A DNA stretch of 10,697 nucleotides from Bacillota bacterium (GTDB taxonomy: Bacteria; Bacillota; Sulfobacillia; Thermaerobacterales; Thermaerobacteraceae): positions 1 to 10,697 of the forward strand of contig QGUQ01000035.1 in NCBI GenBank assembly GCA_003242195.1. Direction: 5' to 3'. The position numbers were made by a program, and so were the translations under genes. The notes below the pieces were generated by a model. It made no database searches. It was not told where the DNA came from and saw only the letters and a program-made list of their open reading frames with translations. The first letter of the stretch is position 1, and every line of letters begins with the position of its first letter. Shown piece after piece: positions 6,238 through 10,697 of this stretch.

Positions 6238-6966
6238 GTGAGGCTGGCGAATAAGGTCGCGCTTATTACGGGTGCCGGGCGGGGGATCGGCAAGGCCATC
6301 GCTCTGGCCTTTGCTCGAGAAGGCGCGAAAGTGGTGGTAACCTCCCGCACCCAGGCGGAACTCGATAGTGTGGTGAATCAGGTCAAGGAACTGGGAAGCG
6401 AAGGCACGGCCGTAGTTGGTGACGCGTCGAAAGAGGCTGATGTGGAGAAGGTGGTCAATACAGCCCTGAGGACTTATGGGCAAATCGATATCCTAGTAAA
6501 TAATGTCGGGATGGCATATTACAAGCCGCTGGTAGAAACGTCCGTAGAGGAATACGATACGATGATGAATACAAATATGCGATCCACTTTTCTCTATACC
6601 CGTTATGTCGTACCCCATATGATCGAGAGACGGCAGGGTACGATTATCATTGTTTCGTCGATGGCTGGAGTTCGGGGGTTCGCCAACGAAGCCGTTTATT
6701 GTGCAACGAAGCATGCACAAATGGGTTTTGCTACTGCTCTCGATAAGGAACTGCGGCCTTACAATATCAAGGTTGGCACCCTGAATCCTGGCGGTGTGAA
6801 CACTACGTTTGCTATTGGAACGGGACGAACCGCTGGTGATCCCAAGATTGCGATGATGCTGGATCCGGAAACGGTAGCGGAGGCAGCGGTCTTGATGGCG
6901 ACGGCGCCTGAAAAGGCTCGCATCATGCAAATTTGGATGCGACCGATGTCGGAAGCGTTTGAATGA
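6238..6966 (+). CDS. Short-chain dehydrogenase/reductase (SDR) oxidoreductase
   Basis: A classical SDR of 242 residues. The cofactor loop TGAGRGIG is at 11-18, the NNVG motif (family NNAG) at 88-91, and the catalytic set is an Asn near 111-113, Ser141, Tyr154 and Lys158 (YCATK). The strand KVVVTSR (31-37), with Arg after the second strand, is often seen in NADP-preferring members. The start is GTG 6238, because GGAGGTGA lies eight bases upstream and the first residues MRLANKVALITG match the family start. The upstream ATG at 6148 has no such site. The gene is clearly lower in GC than the upstream operon (about 40% over 6481-6600 by count, versus 70% over 5041-5100) and uses many A/T-ending codons. 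It follows the operon terminator and is preceded by a XylR-like operator shared with the ROK gene, so a sugar or polyol substrate is plausible but not shown. Confidence 0.9.
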   Translation: MRLANKVALITGAGRGIGKAIALAFAREGAKVVVTSRTQAELDSVVNQVKELGSEGTAVVGDASKEADVEKVVNTALRTYGQIDILVNNVGMAYYKPLVETSVEEYDTMMNTNMRSTFLYTRYVVPHMIERRQGTIIIVSSMAGVRGFANEAVYCATKHAQMGFATALDKELRPYNIKVGTLNPGGVNTTFAIGTGRTAGDPKIAMMLDPETVAEAAVLMATAPEKARIMQIWMRPMSEAFE

Positions 6967-7017
6967 GCCCGGGCGGGAGGATTTGCGTAGAAATCGATAG
7001 CTTTGGTGGCATTGAAT

Positions 7018-7060
7018 GAGCGGGTTCATACGAGTGCTGCCTCCACCCCGCTCCTTTCTT
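7018..7060 (+). terminator. Weak terminator-like inverted repeat between convergent genes
   Basis: GAGCGGG (7018-7024) and CCCGCTC (7047-7053) form a perfect 7-bp stem, but with a 22-base loop, followed by CTTTCTT. It lies in the 113-base gap between the convergent SDR and ROK genes and could end SDR transcription. The long loop and interrupted T run make it uncertain. Confidence 0.3.
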
Positions 7061-7079
7061 GTGGTTTCGTTGTGACTTG

Positions 7080-8285
7080 TTAGGATGATGAGACTGTAGG
7101 TAGGCGGAAGAGATCCTGAAGGACGATGGCGCCGGCCCCGATGGCACATCCAGCGAGGCCATGGGCGGCAATCACAATATTCGTCTGAAGGCGAGGTGGT
7201 ACGAGCGCTCGCTCTTCTATTACCTGTCGTACAGGATTCAGGATGTATGCTCCACCCAGGGCCAGGGGGCCACCGATGACCACGCGTTGCGGGTTAAATG
7301 TGTTGATGGCGTTCGCGACGCCCACGCCGAGATATCGGGCGACGTTGTTCAGCGCAGCGATGGCGGCGGCGTTCCCGGCGTCGGCTGCCCGGGCAATGTC
7401 GGCCACCGACACTGGCTCGTTGGCGTTGGGGGAATCGCTCCCTGCTTGGGCGGCGGCAGATTGGGCGAAATGTCGGCGAAGAGCGGCTTCAGACGCGAAC
7501 ACTTCGAGGCAACCGCGATTTCCGCAGGCACAGGCCGGACCGGTCACATCGATGGTGGTATGACCGATCTCCCCCGCCATCCCCCCAACGCCACGCATTA
7601 ACTCACCTCGAAGGATGATTCCTGCGCCAACACCGATTCCGACACTAAAATAGACCACGTCTTCAATGCCTACTGCGGCGCCAGACCAGTGCTCCGCCAC
7701 TGCGCCTGCGTTGGCTTCGTTATCTACTTTGACGGGTACGGCGAAACGCTCTTCGAGCCATTCCCGAATGCGAACGTCACGCCAGCCGAGGTTCGGTGCG
7801 TATAGCAGCACACCTTGATCGAAGTCTACGAGGCCGGGAATGCCGACACCGATCCCCCGAAGGCCCAGGGGGACATCGGGAAAGTGTGATATGCCCTCTG
7901 AAATGAGCCTCGCGAGATGTTGAAGGGCTGGCTCGGGTTCAGGAACAGTCCCGAAGCGATGGTGCTTGCGCCAAATAGGCCGCCCGAGGAGATCTTGAAC
8001 GACTACTGTTAGTGAGTCCACACCGATTTCGGCCCCGACGACAATGGCAGCACGGTCATTGAGAATCAGTAGGCGCGGTCGTCGTCCACCCCGCGAAGCT
8101 CCCATTCCGATCTCACGAACCAAGTGCTCTTTGAGCAATTCGTCGACCAGGGTGGACACCGTCGCCTTGTTCAGTCCCGTGATCTTAGCGATGTCTGCTC
8201 GCGAGATTGGAGCATGTTGGCGCAGCGTGTTGAGAACGATGGACTTGTTCAGCTCCTTGACAAGGGCCTGATCGCCTGTTCGCAT
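7080..8285 (-). CDS. ROK-family transcriptional repressor, XylR-like
   Basis: A 401-residue ROK regulator with an N-terminal winged helix-turn-helix (about 10-75; helix pair ISRADIAKITGLNKATVSTL at 27-46) and a C-terminal sugar-kinase-like domain. The ROK features visible are VDNEANAG (187-194), GEIGHTT (238-244) and the zinc-binding CACGNRGCLE with Cys252, Cys254 and Cys259 beside His242. Because the HTH is fused to the ROK domain, this is a repressor rather than a free kinase. The start chosen is ATG 8283-8285, with AGGGAGG 11 bases upstream; an ATG at 8361-8363 lies inside the candidate promoter, lacks a ribosome binding site and would put the operator inside the gene. It is divergent from the isomerase and xylulokinase genes, which it probably controls along with itself and the SDR. 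XylR is the most similar named type; the inducer sugar is not proven. Confidence 0.9.
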   Translation of the reverse strand: MRTGDQALVKELNKSIVLNTLRQHAPISRADIAKITGLNKATVSTLVDELLKEHLVREIGMGASRGGRRPRLLILNDRAAIVVGAEIGVDSLTVVVQDLLGRPIWRKHHRFGTVPEPEPALQHLARLISEGISHFPDVPLGLRGIGVGIPGLVDFDQGVLLYAPNLGWRDVRIREWLEERFAVPVKVDNEANAGAVAEHWSGAAVGIEDVVYFSVGIGVGAGIILRGELMRGVGGMAGEIGHTTIDVTGPACACGNRGCLEVFASEAALRRHFAQSAAAQAGSDSPNANEPVSVADIARAADAGNAAAIAALNNVARYLGVGVANAINTFNPQRVVIGGPLALGGAYILNPVRQVIEERALVPPRLQTNIVIAAHGLAGCAIGAGAIVLQDLFRLPTVSSS

Positions 8286-8304
8286 TTCCAGTTTGGCCTC
8301 CCTA

Positions 8305-8325
8305 TTTGTTTGGAGCGAAAACAAA
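8305..8325. promoter_or_regulatory. XylR/ROK-like operator before the ROK gene (autoregulation)
   Basis: TTTGTTT-GGAGCGA-AAACAAA is a perfect inverted repeat with 7-bp arms and a 7-base spacer. It differs from the site before the SDR gene by one base in each arm and shares the GGAG start of the spacer. It ends directly before the repressor's ribosome binding site and downstream of a candidate promoter, the position expected for negative autoregulation. Confidence 0.62.
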
Positions 8326-8358
8326 AATCGACTGTGGAGCGTGGGCGGGACTGTTCGT

Positions 8359-8388
8359 ACCATAGCTCGCTGGCCGTGCTCCGGTCAA
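8359..8388 (-). promoter_or_regulatory. Candidate sigma-A-type promoter of the ROK gene
   Basis: On the minus strand TTGACC (8388-8383) is followed after 18 bases by TATGGT (8364-8359). The -35 box matches the consensus at five of six positions and the -10 at four of six. Transcription would start near 8352, so the inverted repeat at 8305-8325 would lie downstream of the start. Confidence 0.45.
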
Positions 8389-8458
8389 CTAGGGGACGAT
8401 GTGTAGCTAGATCGCCCAACCAGAAGAATTTGGGAAGGAAATCCGGTTCAGGCGGAGA

Positions 8459-8477
8459 ATAGTTATCTAAGAACTAT
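8459..8477. repeat. ATAGTT-N7-AACTAT inverted repeat upstream of the isomerase gene
   Basis: Perfect 6-bp arms flank a seven-base spacer (ATCTAAG). The TAGTT/AACTA cores resemble the half-sites of the ROK operators, but the spacing between those cores is two bases shorter. It lies in the intergenic region between the ROK and isomerase genes and may be a divergent operator or part of one. Confidence 0.45.
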
Positions 8478-8495
8478 GTTGAGTCACCAAACTAA
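8475..8495. promoter_or_regulatory. Degenerate XylR/ROK-like operator before the isomerase gene
   Basis: AAACTAA (8489-8495) is identical to the right arm of the operator before the SDR gene. At the same seven-base spacing the left arm is TATGTTG, matching TTAGTTT at four of seven positions. It lies about 70 bases before the isomerase start. It is one full half-site with a weak partner, so it is only a candidate. No clear -35/-10 pair was found for this gene. Confidence 0.35.
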
Positions 8496-8565
8496 GATTC
8501 GGTAGGCCGGCCCATGCCCGGGGTACGAGGGGCTGGGCATATTCCGACCAGAGGGGGTAGGGGCC

Positions 8566-9627
8566 ATGGTCAGCAAGAAGCGTTGGAAGACCAGCGTGGG
8601 TATCTGGGCGTTCGGAACCGCTCCGACCCGGTTCGTTCCGGGTGGCTACAAGCCAGAAGTGGCTGGCCTCGACGTTACGGAACGGCTGAAGCGGGCGGTG
8701 GAGGGCGTCGGCCCGCTGATCGACGGGTACGAGTTCCACTACGAAACGGAAATTACTGACGATAACGCGCCCAAGATACAGGAAATTCTTGGGAAAGATC
8801 ATTGCATTGCCATGATTTGTTACGGCCTCGTGCCAAACCCCCGGTACCAGTATGGCGCGCTGAGCAATCCCGATCCGGCCTTGCGTCGGGAAGCGGTCGA
8901 GCACATGAAGCGAGGCATCGATCTTGCAGCATCGGTGGGGGCGGGCTATATCTATTGGCCCGGCAACGAGGGATACAATTACCCATTTCAGCGCGACTAC
9001 GCCAAGACGTGGGGGTATTTTCTCGAGGGCCTTCAGGAAGTCGTTGAACATGCCAATGCCCGTGGCGTGACCTTCCTCCTGGAGCACAAGAATAGCGAGC
9101 CGGCGATGCGCATCCTAATGAGGAATATCGGAATGGCCCTTTTCATCATCAAGAAGCTCGCGGAAATGGGTACCGACGTTTCCCGTGTCAAGATCAACAT
9201 GGACTGGCAGCATCTCATCATGAATGGTGAACCCCTCGGGGAATATGCGGCTCTTCTCCTTTCGGAGGGGCTGCTTGGACATCAGCACGCAAATTCGGGC
9301 TGGGGAACCTTTGACGACGACAACATGGTCGGTGCTCAATTCATCGAGCAGCAGATCGACCTCTTGCGTGAGCTACTGAAGGGCGGTTACGACGGCTACA
9401 TTGGTTTCGACCTCTACCCCTATACAGAGGACCCTATCGAGGCAGTGAAAAGGTCTGTGATCCAGATGGAATTCATGCTGGCAATCGCTGAGCGCATGAA
9501 CGACGAGGAACTGGCGGCCGCAAAGGCTGCAGCGGATGCCGTCGGGGCTTACAGGGTGTTCTGGAAGGCGCTTGGGCTTGATGACGAGTTTGAGCGGCAA
9601 GTCTACGAGAAGTACGCCAAGCGGTAG
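8566..9627 (+). CDS. Xylose-isomerase-like TIM-barrel sugar isomerase
   Basis: A 353-residue AP-endonuclease-2/xylose-isomerase-type TIM barrel, probably a metal-dependent cytoplasmic sugar isomerase or epimerase. By-eye alignment to actinobacterial class I xylose isomerase (recalled) is persuasive: LEHKNSEPAMRIL (172-184) against IEPKPNEPRGDIL gives Glu173 and Lys175. NMDWQH (211-216) against NPEVGH gives Asp213 and His216. HQHANSGWGTFDDDNMVG (239-256) against HIDLN...YDQDLRFG gives His241, Asp250 and Asp252. GFDLYPYTED (280-289) against HFDFKPPRTED gives Asp282. EFHYETEI (56-63) may hold the His58 counterpart. Thus most metal positions are kept, with Asp245 of the enzyme replaced by His and Glu217 by Asp. 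The start at ATG 8566 has GAGGGGGTAGGGG upstream. The xylulokinase gene starts eight bases after its stop, supporting a pentose (ketose-forming) role. It could alternatively act on another sugar. Confidence 0.8.
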   Translation: MVSKKRWKTSVGIWAFGTAPTRFVPGGYKPEVAGLDVTERLKRAVEGVGPLIDGYEFHYETEITDDNAPKIQEILGKDHCIAMICYGLVPNPRYQYGALSNPDPALRREAVEHMKRGIDLAASVGAGYIYWPGNEGYNYPFQRDYAKTWGYFLEGLQEVVEHANARGVTFLLEHKNSEPAMRILMRNIGMALFIIKKLAEMGTDVSRVKINMDWQHLIMNGEPLGEYAALLLSEGLLGHQHANSGWGTFDDDNMVGAQFIEQQIDLLRELLKGGYDGYIGFDLYPYTEDPIEAVKRSVIQMEFMLAIAERMNDEELAAAKAAADAVGAYRVFWKALGLDDEFERQVYEKYAKR

Positions 9628-9635
9628 GTGGCAGC

Positions 9636-10697
9636 ATGCCGTCAGCTGAACCGGTATTCTTGGGCGTAGACGTTGGCACGAGTGGGGTGCGAGTCCTGGC
9701 TGTAGATGCCAGCGGGCAGATCTTGGCTCGCGCCATGAAAGAGTACCCGCTCCACATGCCCCGGCCCGGTTGGACGGAGCAGGATCCCCGGGACTGGTGG
9801 GAGGCTGCTGTAGCCTGCTTTCGGAGCATTACAGCCCAGGTACCGAAGGATCGTGTGTACGGCATTGGACTTACAGGACAAATGCACGGGGCGGTCTTTT
9901 TGGATCAAGACGGCGAGGTGATCCGGCCAGCCCTCCTGTGGAACGACCAGCGTACGGTGGCGGAATGCAGGGAGATAGAAGAGCGCGTGGGTACGAGCCA
10001 GCTTCGTCAGATCGCTGGCAATCCAGCCCTGACGGGATTTACCGCCCCCAAGGTGCTCTGGCTTCGCCGGCACGAACCACATAACTTCAACCGGCTAGTC
10101 CACCTGCTTCTTCCTAAAGATTACGTGCGTTTCCGTCTCACCGGCGAATTGGCGACCGATGTGTCCGACGCTTCGGGAACGCTTTTCCTCGATGTTGCTA
10201 GCCGGAAGTGGTCCGACGCCATCATGGAAGCCCTTGATCTGGATCCCAGTATTCTACCTCGCCTGTATGAAGGTTCCGAAGTGGCCGGGCAGGTGTCTCC
10301 CAAAGCGGCAGCGGAAACCGGGTTGCCAGCGGGGATTCCCGTCGTCGCCGGAGGCGGAGATCAGGCAGTTGGTGCGATTGGGATGGGGGTGGTGCGGCCA
10401 GACCTCGTCTTCGTAAGCGTGGGGACTTCGGGAGTGGTGTTTGCCGCCACGCCGTGGCCTGCTCACTCGAAAGTGCGCGGCGCATCTCCCCCGGAGGGAC
10501 TGGACCCCAGCACTCTCTCTACGGTCCACAGCTTCTGCCATGCTGTGCCCGAAATGTGGCATCTGATGGGGGTGATGCTTAGCGCCGGTGGATCCCTACG
10601 ATGGTTGCGTGACTCCCTGTATTCGCGTGAGGCGGAGGAAGCCAGGGCCGTCGGTGAGGAACCCTACGACCGGATTACTGCAGAGGCGGCCACTGTC
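9636..10697 (+). CDS. xylB: Xylulokinase (FGGY family), 3' end cut by the window
   Basis: An open frame of 354 codons runs from ATG 9636 to the window edge without a stop; full-length family members have about 500 residues, so roughly the last third is missing. It phosphorylates D-xylulose (or a similar ketose) to the 5-phosphate with ATP. Visible motifs are LGVDVGTSGVRVLAVD (9-24), the phosphate-binding start; GLTGQMHGAVFLD (78-90); LLWNDQRT (100-107); LLLPKDYVRFRLTG (157-170); GGGDQAVGAIG (239-249) with the catalytic base Asp242; SVGTSGVVFA (261-270); and FCHAVPEMWHLMGVMLSAGG (300-319). These are typical of XylB within FGGY kinases. Between FAATPW and HSFCHAVP there are about 14 more residues than in E. 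coli XylB as recalled. The ATG follows the isomerase stop by eight bases, and the stop codon lies inside the TAGGTGG ribosome binding site, so the two genes are co-transcribed. Confidence 0.92.
   Translation, partial: MPSAEPVFLGVDVGTSGVRVLAVDASGQILARAMKEYPLHMPRPGWTEQDPRDWWEAAVACFRSITAQVPKDRVYGIGLTGQMHGAVFLDQDGEVIRPALLWNDQRTVAECREIEERVGTSQLRQIAGNPALTGFTAPKVLWLRRHEPHNFNRLVHLLLPKDYVRFRLTGELATDVSDASGTLFLDVASRKWSDAIMEALDLDPSILPRLYEGSEVAGQVSPKAAAETGLPAGIPVVAGGGDQAVGAIGMGVVRPDLVFVSVGTSGVVFAATPWPAHSKVRGASPPEGLDPSTLSTVHSFCHAVPEMWHLMGVMLSAGGSLRWLRDSLYSREAEEARAVGEEPYDRITAEAATV

Noticed and set aside
4365..6350. Long minus-strand open frame of 661 codons opposite the aldehyde dehydrogenase gene
   Set aside because: It is the antisense shadow of a GC-rich gene with clear family motifs on the plus strand. 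The translation is rich in His, Arg, Gly and Pro with no recognisable domain.
6946..6963. Possible catabolite-responsive element (GGAAGCGTTTGAA) at the end of the SDR gene
   Set aside because: It matches only part of the cre consensus and lies inside the 3' end of a coding region, with no downstream gene on that strand.
6493..7149. Minus-strand open frame of 218 codons across the SDR gene and the convergent gap
   Set aside because: The SDR is clear on the other strand, and this translation is Arg/Ser/His-rich without motifs.

Overview
The window looks like a chromosomal segment from a high-GC, probably thermophilic Gram-positive bacterium of the Firmicutes type. This is inferred from strong GGAGG/GGAGGTGA ribosome binding sites, the use of TTG and GTG starts, a XylR-type ROK repressor with a XylR-like operator half-site, and an R2-like ligand-binding oxidase closely matching the Geobacillus protein. 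The genus cannot be fixed from the sequence.

Region A (1-846, minus strand) holds a MobA/MocA-like nucleotidyltransferase, probably for molybdenum cofactor maturation, followed by the first 16 codons of another gene that runs off the left edge.

Region B (1056-6105, plus strand) is a compact operon: TetR-family regulator, SCP2-type lipid carrier, zinc alcohol dehydrogenase, R2-like ligand-binding oxidase (R2lox, Mn/Fe type) and NAD-dependent aldehyde dehydrogenase, closed by a strong intrinsic terminator. All six metal ligands and the Val/Tyr crosslink pair of R2lox are present. The gene order reads like an oxidation ladder: the oxidase makes an alcohol from a hydrophobic substrate, the ADH makes the aldehyde and the ALDH makes the acid, with SCP2 holding the substrate and a lipid-responsive TetR controlling the operon. 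The physiological role of R2lox is not established, so this operon is the most interesting object in the window.

Region C (about 6150-10697) differs in base composition, with much lower GC in the SDR gene, and looks like a sugar-catabolism module. It contains an SDR oxidoreductase (plus), a convergent ROK/XylR-type repressor (minus), then, divergent from the repressor, a xylose-isomerase-like TIM-barrel protein and a xylulokinase cut by the right edge. Two near-identical inverted repeats (TTAGTTT-N7-AAACTAA and TTTGTTT-N7-AAACAAA) lie before the SDR and the repressor genes. A degenerate copy lies before the isomerase. Together they point to one local regulon. No RNA genes, CRISPR arrays or insertion sequences were seen.
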